Source: Bog-756 sp963696495 | Lineage (GTDB): Bacteria; Actinomycetota; Acidimicrobiia; Acidimicrobiales; RAAP-2 | Assembly: GCA_963696495.1 (NCBI GenBank) | Contig: CAVOKJ010000002.1 | Span: 1,550,001-1,614,000, forward strand | DNA length: 64,000 bases | Reading direction: 5' to 3' | Made by a program: the position numbers and the translations under genes | Shown here: positions 8,462 to 16,810 of the stretch, piece by piece | How positions within the stretch are numbered: the stretch's first letter is position 1 | Layout of the letters: each line of letters opens with the position of its first letter | The notes under the pieces: model-generated | The model's input: the letters and a program-made list of their open reading frames with translations, nothing else | Database searches by the model: none | What the model was told of the DNA's origin: nothing

Positions 8462-9760
8462 ATGCATCGAGTGGTGATCGTCGGGGCCGGTTTCGGCGGC
8501 CTGTCGGCGGCACGGACCCTGATCGGTGGGCCGGTGGACGTGACCATCGTCGACCAACGGAACTTCCACACCTTCCAACCGCTGCTCTACGAGGTGGCCA
8601 CCGCCGGCCTCGACTCGGGCGACGTCGCCTACCCGATCCGGGCCATCTTCGGGCGGGCCGACAACGTGACGTTCCGGTTCGCCATGGTGACCGCGGTCGA
8701 CTGGGAGCGGCACCAGGTCCTCCTCCAGGAGGGCGAGCCCCTGCCGTTCGACTCGGTCATCGTCGCCAGCGGGGCGACCGCCCGGTTCTTCGGCATCCCG
8801 GGAGCGTCGGAGTTCACCTTCCCCCTGTACACCCTCACCGACGCCCGGACCCTGCGGGACCACGTGCTGCGCCGACTCGAGGACGCCGACTCGAACCCCT
8901 CGGCGGTGGCCGAGGGCTACCTCAATTTCGTGGTGGTCGGGGGCGGGCCGACCGGGGTCGAGGTGGCGGGGGCGCTGGCCGAGCTCCTCGACGTCGCCGT
9001 CCGGCACGACGGTTTCGGCTTCGCCCGTCGGGACGGCCGGATCATCCTGGTCGACGGCCTCGACCGGCTGCTGACGCCGTTCAAGGCCTCGGCCAGCAGC
9101 TACGCCGCCCACACCCTCGAGGGTCGGGGGGTGGAGCTGGTCCTGGGTCGCATGGTCCGGTCGGTCGACGGGTCGTGCGTCCGGCTGGACGACGGCACCG
9201 CCATCCCCACGAAGACCGTCGTGTGGGCGGGGGGCGTCACCGTCGAGGACACCGTCGCCTCGAGACTGGGCGCCGAGGCGGGCCCGAACGGACGCCTCAC
9301 CGTGACCGACGAACTGGCCATCAAGGGCCGGTCCGACGCCTTCGCCATCGGCGACGCCGCCGCCGTGCCCTGGCGACCGGGCGCTGCCGAGCACGGTGAC
9401 CTCTGTCCGCAGCTCGCCCAGGTGGCGATCCAATCGGGTCGGCACGCCGCCGAGCAGATCGTCAACCAGGTCGAGGGTCGCCCCCTCCGGCCCTTCCACT
9501 ACCGGGACAAGGGCATCATGGCGACCATCGGCCGTCGGGCGGCGGTGACCCAGTTCCCCCAGGGGCTCGTCGTGCGCGGGACCCTCGGCTGGTTGGCGTG
9601 GCTGGGCCTCCACATCCTCTATCTCATCGGCTTCCGCAACAAGATCATCGTCCTCGTGAACTGGTCGTGGCGCTATCTGTCCTGGGGTTCGGGCCCCCGG
9701 GTCATCGTGGGCGACGACCTGGAGTGGAAAGAGGGCGTCGGCCTGATCGACTCCGATTGA
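8462..9760 (+). CDS. ndh: type II NADH:quinone oxidoreductase
   Basis: The 432-residue flavoprotein has the FAD-binding GAGFGG motif at residues 8-13, QPLLYEVATAGL near 39-50, the second dinucleotide site VVVGGGPTGVEVAGAL near 158-173 and the C-terminal FAD contact AIGDAAAVP. NDH-2 passes electrons from NADH to quinone without pumping protons; the C-terminal stretch GWLAWLGLHILYLIGF serves as membrane anchor. CAGCAT ends 6 bases before the ATG at 8462, a near match to the leaderless pattern. It is divergent from rmuC and 42 bases upstream of phoU. Confidence 0.93.
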   Translation: MHRVVIVGAGFGGLSAARTLIGGPVDVTIVDQRNFHTFQPLLYEVATAGLDSGDVAYPIRAIFGRADNVTFRFAMVTAVDWERHQVLLQEGEPLPFDSVIVASGATARFFGIPGASEFTFPLYTLTDARTLRDHVLRRLEDADSNPSAVAEGYLNFVVVGGGPTGVEVAGALAELLDVAVRHDGFGFARRDGRIILVDGLDRLLTPFKASASSYAAHTLEGRGVELVLGRMVRSVDGSCVRLDDGTAIPTKTVVWAGGVTVEDTVASRLGAEAGPNGRLTVTDELAIKGRSDAFAIGDAAAVPWRPGAAEHGDLCPQLAQVAIQSGRHAAEQIVNQVEGRPLRPFHYRDKGIMATIGRRAAVTQFPQGLVVRGTLGWLAWLGLHILYLIGFRNKIIVLVNWSWRYLSWGSGPRVIVGDDLEWKEGVGLIDSD

Positions 9761-9790
9761 CACCGTCGACCGGAGGTCGCCGGGTGCGGG

Positions 9791-9796
9791 TACGGT
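9791..9796 (+). promoter_or_regulatory. -10 element of phoU (leaderless type)
   Basis: TACGGT, 6 bases before the GTG start at 9803, so phoU may be transcribed on its own despite following ndh closely. Confidence 0.5.
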
Positions 9797-9802
9797 GGCC
9801 GC

Positions 9803-10423
9803 GTGCAGGGCGCCCTCGAACAGATCGATCGCAAGGTCCTCCAGCTCTTCGCCCTCGTCGGTGAAGGCGTGTCCGGCGCCACCGACGCGCTGCTGTCCGG
9901 CGACCGGGAGGCGGCCGTCGTTCTGGCCGAGCGGGACACGGTGGTCGACACCATCTACCACGACATCGAGGACCTGACCCTCGAGCAGCTCACCGTGGCC
10001 GGGATCACCTCGCCCGAGGACCTCCGGTTCCTGGTCACGGTCATCCGGATGCTGCCCGACCTCGAACGGAACGGCGATCTGGCCGAGCACGTGGCCCGCC
10101 GGGCGGCGCGGGGGCTGGGAGCAGAGTTGTCGGCGCGCAGCCGGGGGCTGATCGAGCGCATGGGTGAGGTGGCGATCCACATGTGGCGGGCGACCACCGA
10201 CGCCTACGCCGAGCGGCTCCCGACGGCTGCCGCGCTGGTCGACGACCTCGACGACGAGATGGACGACCTCCATGTCAGTCTGACCATGGAGGTCGTGGCC
10301 GGGACCATGCCCCTGCCGGTGGCCGTGGAGCTGGCCATGGTCGCCCGGTTCTACGAGCGCTTCGGCGACCACGCCGTCAACCTGGCCAGGCGGGTGGCGG
10401 TGTTGCGCCCGAACGCCGGCTGA
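9803..10423 (+). CDS. phoU: phosphate signalling protein PhoU
   Basis: The 206-residue protein is all helical with the duplicated PhoU three-helix pattern. Metal-binding-type motifs recur: RDTVVDTIYHDIE (45-57) in the first repeat, DLERNGDLAEHV (86-97) after it, then VDDLDDEMDDLH and FYERFGDHAVNLARR (about 184-198) in the second. PhoU proteins damp PhoR/PhoB signalling when the Pst transporter reports enough phosphate. The pst and phoRB genes are not in the window. The start is GTG 9803, placed by TACGGT 6 bases upstream. Confidence 0.93.
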   Translation: MQGALEQIDRKVLQLFALVGEGVSGATDALLSGDREAAVVLAERDTVVDTIYHDIEDLTLEQLTVAGITSPEDLRFLVTVIRMLPDLERNGDLAEHVARRAARGLGAELSARSRGLIERMGEVAIHMWRATTDAYAERLPTAAALVDDLDDEMDDLHVSLTMEVVAGTMPLPVAVELAMVARFYERFGDHAVNLARRVAVLRPNAG

Positions 10424-10452
10424 GCCCGGCCGGCGTTGCGGGACCGGGCGGC

Positions 10453-10481
10453 TCGGACCGGCCGGTGCCGGCCGGATCCGA
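10453..10481. terminator. hairpin between convergent phoU and asd
   Basis: A 13-base arm (TCGGACCGGCCGG) and its complement with one bulged A are separated by two bases. No U-run follows, so termination is inferred from strength and position between converging genes. Confidence 0.5.
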
Positions 10482-10489
10482 ACCCGCCC

Positions 10490-11521
10490 TCAGGAGACGA
10501 TGCCGAGTGACACGAGGGCCTCGGCGATCTGCACGGCGTTGAGGGCGGCGCCCTTGCGGAGGTTGTCGCCGCTCACGAACAGGGCCACGGCACGCCCGTC
10601 GTGGCCGGCCCGGCGGATCCGTCCCACCAACGACGGGTCCGACCCGGTCGCCCGGAGGGGCGTGGGCACCTCGGACAGCTCGACTCCCGGGGCCCCACCC
10701 AGCAGCTCCGTCGCCCGCCCGGGGCTGAGCTCCCGGTCGAACTCGGCGACGATGGCGAGGGAATGGCCGGTGAACACCGGGACCCGGACGCAGGTGCAGA
10801 CGACGTCGAGGCCCGGGATGTCGAGGATCTTGCGGCTCTCCTCTTGGAATTTGCGCTCCTCGGAACTGTCGCCCGAACCGTCGTCGACGATGGCACCGGC
10901 CAGCGGGATCACGTTGTGGGCGATGACATCGGGGAACTTCTGTGGCGCGGGATGGTCCACCGCTCCGCCGTCGAAGGTGAGCCCGGCGGCGCCGTCCACG
11001 GTCTTGGCCAGCTGGGCGTCGAGCTCCTCCACCCCGGCCAGGCCGGCGCCCGACACCGCCTGATAGGTGGAGACGACCAGCCGGCGGAGGCCGGCCTCGT
11101 CGTGGAGCGGCTTGAGGACCGGCATGGCCACCATCGTGGTGCAGTTGGGATTGGCGACGATCCCCTTGGTGATGGAGCGCAGGGCCGAGCCGTTCACCTC
11201 GGGCACCACCAGCGGGACCCCGGGGTCCATCCGCCACGCCGACGAGTTGTCGATGACCACCGCACCCGCCCCGGCGAACCTCGGTGCCAGTTCCTTCGAC
11301 GCGGTGGCACCACTCGAGAACAGGGCGATGTCCACGCCGGCGAGGTCAGCGCTCGCCGCGTCCTCCACCACCAGCTCGGTGTCCCCGAACGGCAGCACCC
11401 GGCCCTCCGACCTCGAGGACGCGAACAGCCTCACCCCGTCGGCGGGAAAGGCGCGCTCGACCAGCACGGCCCGCATGACCGAGCCGACCTGACCGGTGGC
11501 ACCCACGACCGCGACGCGCAT
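10490..11521 (-). CDS. asd: aspartate-semialdehyde dehydrogenase
   Basis: The 343-residue enzyme reduces aspartyl phosphate to aspartate semialdehyde for lysine, diaminopimelate, threonine and methionine. Visible features are the NADP motif VGATGQVG (6-13), DNSSAWRMD (91-99), the nucleophile Cys127 in NPNCTT, the loop STYQAVSGAG and the general-base His in VFTGHS. Length is typical. Its ATG at 11521 has TAGACT 6 bases upstream, so it can be expressed separately from lysC, which lies 105 bases upstream on the same strand. lysC followed by asd is the common actinobacterial order. Confidence 0.96.
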   Translation of the reverse strand: MRVAVVGATGQVGSVMRAVLVERAFPADGVRLFASSRSEGRVLPFGDTELVVEDAASADLAGVDIALFSSGATASKELAPRFAGAGAVVIDNSSAWRMDPGVPLVVPEVNGSALRSITKGIVANPNCTTMVAMPVLKPLHDEAGLRRLVVSTYQAVSGAGLAGVEELDAQLAKTVDGAAGLTFDGGAVDHPAPQKFPDVIAHNVIPLAGAIVDDGSGDSSEERKFQEESRKILDIPGLDVVCTCVRVPVFTGHSLAIVAEFDRELSPGRATELLGGAPGVELSEVPTPLRATGSDPSLVGRIRRAGHDGRAVALFVSGDNLRKGAALNAVQIAEALVSLGIVS

Positions 11522-11527
11522 CCCCCC

Positions 11528-11533
11528 AGTCTA
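11528..11533 (-). promoter_or_regulatory. -10 element of asd (leaderless type)
   Basis: TAGACT on the minus strand, then six G and the ATG at 11521. Confidence 0.5.
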
Positions 11534-11626
11534 TGACGGCGCCGGTGGGTCCCCGGTCGCACCGACGGCCGGCGGCCGTGCCGTTCCGCCGTCCGCCCTC
11601 GCCTCCCGGGTGACCGAAGCCGGGAC

Positions 11627-12841
11627 TCAGGCGCCGAGGTCGAACGCCGCGTGCAGGGCACGGACGGCGTCCTCGGCCGCCGATGCCCGCACCATGCACG
11701 AGATGCGTATCGACGAGGTCGAGATCATCTCGATGTTGATGCCGGTGGCGGCCAGGGTCTCGAAGGTCAGTGCCGTCACACCCGGATGCGTCTTCATCCC
11801 GGCGCCCACCAGTGAGACCCGGGCCACGTCGGCATCGCTCGTCACCCCGGTGGCGCCCAGTTCGGGCGCCAGGCCCTCACACACTTCGGTGCTCACCGCC
11901 AGGTCGTACCCGGGCACGGTGAAGGAGATGTCGGTCGTCCCGTCCGTCGAGGTGTTCTGGACGATCATGTCCACGTTCACGTGCCGGTCGGCGAGACCCC
12001 GGAAGAGACGCGCGGCAAGACCCGGGCGGTCGGGGACACCGATCACCGTGACCTTGGCCTCGGTCACATCGTGGGTGACCGCGGTGACGATGGCGTCTTC
12101 CATGGTGGCATCCTCCTCTTCGACCCATGTCCCGGGCTCCCAGGTGAAACTCGATCTCACGTGCAGACGCACGCCGTGGTTCCGGGCGAACTCGACCGAC
12201 CGGAGCATCAGCACGCGGCCACCGGTGGCCGCCATCTCCAGCATCTCCTCGTAGCTCACCCGGGCCAGCTTGTGCGCCTCGGGCACGATCCGGGGATCGG
12301 CACTGAACACTCCCGGGACGTCGGTGTAGATCTCGCACACCTGGGCGTCCAGGACGGCGGCCAGCGCCACCGCCGTCGTGTCCGAGCCCCCCCGGCCGAG
12401 CGTGGTCACGTCGCGGTCGATCGACACACCCTGGAAGCCGGCGACCACGGGGACGCCCCCGCCGTCGAGGGTGGCCTGCAGGCGGTCGGCCCGGATCTCG
12501 ATGATCTTGGCCCGGGTGTGGACGGCGTCGGTGATGATGCCGGCCTGGCTCCCCGTGTAGGACGTCGCCTCGACCCCCAACTCGGCCAGAGCCATGCACA
12601 GGAGCGACATGGTGATGCGCTCACCCGAGCTCAGCAGCATGTCCACTTCGCGCGTGGGCTGCACCGAGCTCACGTCGTCGGCCAGCCTGACCAGTTGGTC
12701 GGTGGTCTTGCCCATGGCGCTGACCACGACCACCACCTCGTGCCCGGCGCGCCGGGTCCGGGCGACGTGGTCGGCGACGGCCCGGATCCGCTCGGCGTCG
12801 GCCACCGACGTCCCGCCGAACTTCTGTACCACCAGAGACAT
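11627..12841 (-). CDS. lysC: aspartate kinase
   Basis: The 404-residue protein phosphorylates aspartate at the head of the aspartate-family pathway. It opens with VVQKFGGTSVAD (4-15, ATP-binding Lys7), has FQGVSIDRDVTTLGRGGSDTTA in the kinase domain and ends with two ACT domains (from about residue 265) that normally bind lysine and threonine for feedback control. The length matches the actinobacterial alpha chain. A separate beta chain could arise from an internal start, but I saw no clear site. The ATG at 12841 is preceded by TAGCCT at 8 bases. An upstream extension of 34 codons has no homology. Confidence 0.96.
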   Translation of the reverse strand: MSLVVQKFGGTSVADAERIRAVADHVARTRRAGHEVVVVVSAMGKTTDQLVRLADDVSSVQPTREVDMLLSSGERITMSLLCMALAELGVEATSYTGSQAGIITDAVHTRAKIIEIRADRLQATLDGGGVPVVAGFQGVSIDRDVTTLGRGGSDTTAVALAAVLDAQVCEIYTDVPGVFSADPRIVPEAHKLARVSYEEMLEMAATGGRVLMLRSVEFARNHGVRLHVRSSFTWEPGTWVEEEDATMEDAIVTAVTHDVTEAKVTVIGVPDRPGLAARLFRGLADRHVNVDMIVQNTSTDGTTDISFTVPGYDLAVSTEVCEGLAPELGATGVTSDADVARVSLVGAGMKTHPGVTALTFETLAATGINIEMISTSSIRISCMVRASAAEDAVRALHAAFDLGA

Positions 12842-12849
12842 GGGGGCCA

Positions 12850-12855
12850 AGGCTA
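12850..12855 (-). promoter_or_regulatory. -10 element of lysC (leaderless type)
   Basis: TAGCCT on the minus strand, 8 bases before the ATG at 12841. Confidence 0.5.
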
Positions 12856-12921
12856 CAGGCGTGCCCCGACACCCCTGTCGGACACCGGCCGGGCGACGAC
12901 GGCGACCGGGGTGGGAGCGAC

Positions 12922-12927
12922 TACCCT
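12922..12927 (+). promoter_or_regulatory. -10 element of the membrane cyclophilin gene (leaderless type)
   Basis: TACCCT, 8 bases before the GTG at 12936. Together with the lysC element it forms a compact divergent promoter of under 100 bases. Confidence 0.5.
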
Positions 12928-12935
12928 GACACCCC

Positions 12936-13760
12936 GTGCCCACCGAGAAACGTCAACGCCAGAAGGCCGGGCGTCAGGCGCGCCTTGCCGCCGAGCAGAA
13001 GACCCGCAAACGCAGGCAGCTGACCCGGAGGATCATCACCGTCGTCATCATCGCCGGCATCGTGTTCGGCATCTCGTACCTGATCTTCAAGCCCGGGAAG
13101 AAGTCGTCGGCCACCTCCACCACCAAGGCACCGGCGTCCACGACCACCACCAAGCCCGCGCCGGCCGGGGGGTCGGGCGACAAGTCACCGAGCGCCATCA
13201 CCACCTCCGCCGACTGCCCGGCCAACTTCAGCGCCACCCTGAACAAGCCCTCGTACCCGTCGGCCCCACCCATGACCATCGACAAGTCGAAGACCTACAC
13301 GGCCACCGTCACCACCGACATCGGTGCGTTCACCATCCGGCTCGACCCCAAGCAGGCACCCCTGGCCGTCAACAGCTTCGTGTTCCTGGCCAAGCAGCAC
13401 TTCTTCGACTGCATCATCTTCCACCGGGTGATCCCGTCCTTCGTCGACCAGACCGGTGACCCCACGGGCAGCGGCACCGGTGGGCCCGGCTACCAGTTCG
13501 CCGACGAGCTGCCCAAGACCGCATCCCCGCAGTACCCGTTGGGCTCGGTGGCCATGGCCAATTCGGGGCCCAACACCAACGGGAGCCAGTTCTTCATCGT
13601 GGCCGGGAGCCAGGGGGAGACCCTGGCCCCCAGCTACAGCCTGTTCGGCCAGGTCACCTCGGGAATGAGCGTGATCGACAAGATCAATGCCGGCGGGGCC
13701 TCCAGCGGCACACCGACCACGCTCCACCGGATGGACTCGGTCACGGTGACCGAGTCGTAG
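12936..13760 (+). CDS. membrane-anchored peptidyl-prolyl isomerase (cyclophilin)
   Basis: The 274-residue protein has a basic cytoplasmic N-terminus (residues 1-32), one membrane segment (about 33-51), a Thr/Lys/Pro linker, and a cyclophilin domain from about 120. The domain shows NSFVFLAKQHFFD, IIFHRVIPSFV (catalytic Arg) and GSVAMANSGPNTNGSQFFI. It would catalyse proline isomerisation of exported proteins on the outer face of the membrane. Actinobacteria often carry such an anchored form next to a soluble paralogue, as here. One Cys in the linker and one at the domain edge (FFDCIIF) could pair; that is inference. Confidence 0.93.
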   Translation: MPTEKRQRQKAGRQARLAAEQKTRKRRQLTRRIITVVIIAGIVFGISYLIFKPGKKSSATSTTKAPASTTTTKPAPAGGSGDKSPSAITTSADCPANFSATLNKPSYPSAPPMTIDKSKTYTATVTTDIGAFTIRLDPKQAPLAVNSFVFLAKQHFFDCIIFHRVIPSFVDQTGDPTGSGTGGPGYQFADELPKTASPQYPLGSVAMANSGPNTNGSQFFIVAGSQGETLAPSYSLFGQVTSGMSVIDKINAGGASSGTPTTLHRMDSVTVTES

Positions 13761-13842
13761 CACCCCGAGCCGCCACGGCCGTCGGAGGGCGGACGCCGGG
13801 ACGGTCCGGGCCGCACCCTTCGCCGTTCCGACGGGCCACACG

Positions 13843-13927
13843 TCCGAGAAGACACCCGATCCCACCAGACTCCCGGTTCCACCAAACACCCACTTCCACC
13901 AGACACCCACTTCCACCAGACACAGGA
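13843..13927. repeat. tandem 17-base repeat between the cyclophilin genes
   Basis: Units at 13860, 13877, 13894 and 13911 follow the pattern TTCCACCAGACACCCAC with few changes; a weaker fifth copy starts near 13843. The array ends just before the next start codon and contains or abuts the leader of that gene. There is no spacer structure, so it is not a CRISPR. Confidence 0.85.
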
Positions 13928-13935
13928 GAAGGCCC

Positions 13936-14490
13936 ATGGCACCAGCGATCCCCGCAGCCGACGGTTCCAGCCCGAAGACCCAGCGCTTCGATGCGCCGCC
14001 ACCCACGATCATCGATCCGGCCAAGCGCTACACCGCCGAGATGGTCACCACCAAGGGCACGGTGACCATCGCCCTCGACCCCATCGCCGCCCCGGGCACG
14101 GTCAACAACTTTGTGTTCCTGGCCCGCTGGCATTACTACGACGGAATCGTCTTCCACCGCATCATCCCGGGGTTCATGCTGCAGGGCGGTGACCCCGAGG
14201 GATCGGGACGGGGTGGTCCCGGGTACCGGTTCGACGACGAGCTGCCCGCCCCGGGGCGCTACGAGATCGGCTCGCTGGCCATGGCCAACGCCGGGCCCAA
14301 CACCAACGGCAGCCAGTTCTTCATCGTGAGCGGTCCCGACGGGACGTCGCTTCCCCCCAGCTATTCGCTCTTCGGCAAGGTGGTCGCCGGTCTCGACGTG
14401 GTCAAGGCCATCGAGGCGGTGGGCAGCCGGTCCGGGGCACCGTCGGAGCAGGTGGTCATCGAGTCGGTGACCATCACCGAGTCGGACTGA
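13936..14490 (+). CDS. cytoplasmic peptidyl-prolyl isomerase (cyclophilin)
   Basis: The 184-residue protein is a compact cyclophilin without signal or membrane segment: NNFVFLARWHYYD, IVFHRIIPGFMLQGGDPEGSG and GSLAMANAGPNTNGSQFFI carry the active-site Arg, Gln and Phe. It is a clear paralogue of the preceding anchored enzyme (gene duplication), with 175 bases between them that hold a 17-base repeat array. It should assist folding of cytosolic proteins. AGGAGAAGG precedes the ATG at 13936, giving a normal ribosome binding site, unlike many neighbours. Confidence 0.93.
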   Translation: MAPAIPAADGSSPKTQRFDAPPPTIIDPAKRYTAEMVTTKGTVTIALDPIAAPGTVNNFVFLARWHYYDGIVFHRIIPGFMLQGGDPEGSGRGGPGYRFDDELPAPGRYEIGSLAMANAGPNTNGSQFFIVSGPDGTSLPPSYSLFGKVVAGLDVVKAIEAVGSRSGAPSEQVVIESVTITESD

Positions 14491-14517
14491 GGTCGGCCGG
14501 ACGGGTCCTGTCCGATC

Positions 14518-14543
14518 GCTGCCGGCCGGCTCAGGCCGGCAGC
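14518..14543. terminator. hairpin between convergent genes at 14.5 kb
   Basis: A perfect 10-base stem, GCTGCCGGCC with GGCCGGCAGC, around a 6-base loop. It overlaps the stop codon of the minus-strand S51-like gene and could end transcription from both sides. Confidence 0.5.
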
Positions 14544-15223
14544 GCACCGAGGCCGGCACCCGCCCGGGCGCCATCGAGGAAGACGGCCACGTCGCCGGCG
14601 CCCTCCTCCCGCCAGCGGCCGTCCGGCTCCCTGATCAGCGCGGTGCGCTCGGGTATGCCGGCGACCGGCGTGCCGACCGGCGCCAGCTGCACGGAGCGGT
14701 GGAGCTTCTCGCCATGGCCGTCCTCGCCGGGGTCGCCGAAGTGGGGAACCACGGCCAGTCCGCTCCGCAGCCCCAGACCGATGGTCAGCCCCCCGCCCCG
14801 CGCATCGACCATGGGGTCGGTGAGCGCCATCGCCGCACCCGAGGAGCCGACCACCACCGCGCCGGACGACCAGGCCTCCACCAGCGCGTCCCACACGGCG
14901 GAGTGCTTGAGGACGCTCCGGATGTGCATGGGTGAGCCACCGTTCAGGTAGACGAACCGGGCGGACCGGACCACCGCGGCGGCACCCTTGTCCTCCGCAT
15001 CGGCACGGGACAGGACCATGAGGCCCTCCACCTGGCCGCCGAGCGGCGCGAACCACTCACCAGCCCGGAACACCTGGCGCTCGGGGTGCTCGTAGGCGGC
15101 GGCGGTGGGCAGGACCAGCACCTTGTCGGCGCCCGACGCCGCCAGGAACCCCTCGTCGAAGGAGCAGCCCTCACTCCACTCGCCTCCGCCGACCAGTGCC
15201 AGCACGCCCGGTAATCGGTCCAT
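14531..15223 (-). CDS. peptidase S51 / cyanophycinase-like protein
   Basis: The 230-residue protein has the class I glutaminase-like fold of the S51 family: ALVGGGEWSEG near residue 8, YLNGGSPMHIRSVL near 92, and the nucleophile elbow VVVGSSGAAMAL near 123, with His in AVVPHFGD further on. Family members include aspartyl dipeptidases and cyanophycinases, both cleaving Asp-containing peptides. No cyanophycin synthetase is in the window, so the substrate is unknown. The ATG at 15223 has TACAGT 6 bases upstream, which supports this start over an upstream ATG at 15277. Confidence 0.8.
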   Translation of the reverse strand: MDRLPGVLALVGGGEWSEGCSFDEGFLAASGADKVLVLPTAAAYEHPERQVFRAGEWFAPLGGQVEGLMVLSRADAEDKGAAAVVRSARFVYLNGGSPMHIRSVLKHSAVWDALVEAWSSGAVVVGSSGAAMALTDPMVDARGGGLTIGLGLRSGLAVVPHFGDPGEDGHGEKLHRSVQLAPVGTPVAGIPERTALIREPDGRWREEGAGDVAVFLDGARAGAGLGALPA

Positions 15224-15229
15224 TGGCCA

Positions 15230-15235
15230 ACTGTA
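15230..15235 (-). promoter_or_regulatory. -10 element of the S51-like gene (leaderless type)
   Basis: TACAGT on the minus strand, 6 bases before the ATG at 15223. Confidence 0.5.
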
Positions 15236-15273
15236 GAGGTCCGTCACCGCGCCGGAGGGCGACGGTGCGGCGA

Positions 15274-16731
15274 TCACTGCCGGGCGGGCACGTCCCGACC
15301 GGCGGAACGTCGCACCAACCGGCCCATGGTGTCGCAGACCTCGGTGGCCAGGGCCAACGAGTCGGCCAGGACGCCCATCCCGAGGAACCCGTGGATCTGG
15401 TCCTGGTAGCAGCGGTACTCGACGGCCACCCCGTCGCGGCGCAGCGCCTCGGCGTACCGGGCGCCGTCGTCGCGGAGCGGATCGAACCCGGCCGTGACCA
15501 CGAGTGCGGGGGCGACGCCGGCGACGTCGCCGGCCAGCAGGGGCGACGCCCTCGGATCCTCCCAGTCGGCCGGGTCGGGGAGGTACTCCGCCCGGAACCG
15601 CTCGATGTCGGGGAGGGTGAGGGAGAACCCGTCCCCCATGCTGAGGAGCGACCCACTCCGCAGCAGGGCATCGACGGCCGGATAGACGAGCCCCTGCGCC
15701 ACCGGAGGGGGGGCCGGCTCCCCGTCACGGGTCTGCTGGGCCACCACGGCGGCCAGGTTCCCCCCGGCACTGTCGCCCATGACGCCGACCTGGCCCGGTG
15801 CGAATCCCAACTCCTCGCTGTTGCCGTGCACCCAGGCGTAGGCGGCCAGGCAGTCGTCGACGGCCGCCGGGAAGGGATGCTCCGGCGCCAGCCGGTAGTC
15901 GACGGACACCACCAGGCAGCGGCTGGTGGCCGCCAGGAGACGACAGGTCCCGTCGTGGGTGTCGAGGTCGCCGACCACCCAGCCACCCCCGTGGAAGTAG
16001 ACGATGGCCGGAGGACGCTCCCGACCGGGATCGCCGACGCCCACCCCGGTCCCGAACTGCCGGTAGACCCGCACGGGGATGGCGGGCGACCCGCCGCCAC
16101 CCGGGACGACCCGACCCGAGACGTGGACGTCGGTGCGGGTGGGCATGGCGATGCGGGCCCCGAAGCGGAGCTGCCTCCGCCGCGTGGCGAGGTCGGGCGT
16201 GTCACCCTCGGCCGACTGGCCCTGGCCGGCGATGTCGAACCGACGGATGAGCTCCAGCATGGCCTGGGTGTTCCGGTTGAGTACCCGCCCATCCCGTTCC
16301 ACCGGCTCGCGGGCACCGAGGAGCGCCAGCAGCGGTTCGGGGTGGCGGAGGAGGGCGGCGATGCCGCGCGTGGCCACGGGCCAGTGCTCGAAGTTCCTCT
16401 GGAGCGCACGGCTGTAGAGGGCGAGGCTCCGCCCGCGCCCGCGGTATCGGGCGCCGCCGGGCGCCGATCCGTTCGGTTCGTCGTGGCCGGCCTCGGCCGG
16501 GACCCCGATCGCCCCGCCGGGGCCGGTGGCCCCCCTTCCGACGGCGCCTCCCTTCTTCGGTGCCGCCCGCTTCCGCGTGGCGGGCGCCTTGGTGGCCCTG
16601 GCCCGGGTCCCGTTGGCCGGGGACCCCTTCCCCGGGGCGGCCGATGCGGGGGCCGCCCCGGCGGGGAAAGCCTTCGCCCCCTTCCGCGCCGGCGTCTCGG
16701 ACGATCCTGAGGAGGGTTCCATCGCCACCAT
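15274..16731 (-). CDS. alpha/beta hydrolase of the hormone-sensitive-lipase type
   Basis: The 485-residue protein has the HSL oxyanion motif YFHGGGWVVGD, the nucleophile elbow GVMGDSAGGNLAA, the acid in TAGFDPLRDDG and the base in DQIHGFLG, so the Ser-Asp-His triad is complete. Such esterases hydrolyse short- to medium-chain esters. Unusual is a ~100-residue N-terminal extension of low complexity, rich in Ala, Gly, Pro, Lys and Arg, before the domain proper. The ATG at 16731 is my choice; ATG at 16722 is three codons shorter. It is divergent from the SDR gene at 16811. Confidence 0.88.
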   Translation of the reverse strand: MVAMEPSSGSSETPARKGAKAFPAGAAPASAAPGKGSPANGTRARATKAPATRKRAAPKKGGAVGRGATGPGGAIGVPAEAGHDEPNGSAPGGARYRGRGRSLALYSRALQRNFEHWPVATRGIAALLRHPEPLLALLGAREPVERDGRVLNRNTQAMLELIRRFDIAGQGQSAEGDTPDLATRRRQLRFGARIAMPTRTDVHVSGRVVPGGGGSPAIPVRVYRQFGTGVGVGDPGRERPPAIVYFHGGGWVVGDLDTHDGTCRLLAATSRCLVVSVDYRLAPEHPFPAAVDDCLAAYAWVHGNSEELGFAPGQVGVMGDSAGGNLAAVVAQQTRDGEPAPPPVAQGLVYPAVDALLRSGSLLSMGDGFSLTLPDIERFRAEYLPDPADWEDPRASPLLAGDVAGVAPALVVTAGFDPLRDDGARYAEALRRDGVAVEYRCYQDQIHGFLGMGVLADSLALATEVCDTMGRLVRRSAGRDVPARQ

Positions 16732-16810
16732 CGTGTCGGGAGGCCCGGGTGATGGCAAGCGGTACCGGGTCACCCGCCGTCCCCGGCCGTGGGATCGGGC
16801 AGGATGAGGC

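Noticed and set aside
13843..13927. Short regular repeats considered as a CRISPR array
   Set aside because: The units follow one another without spacers and are only 17 bases; no cas genes nearby.
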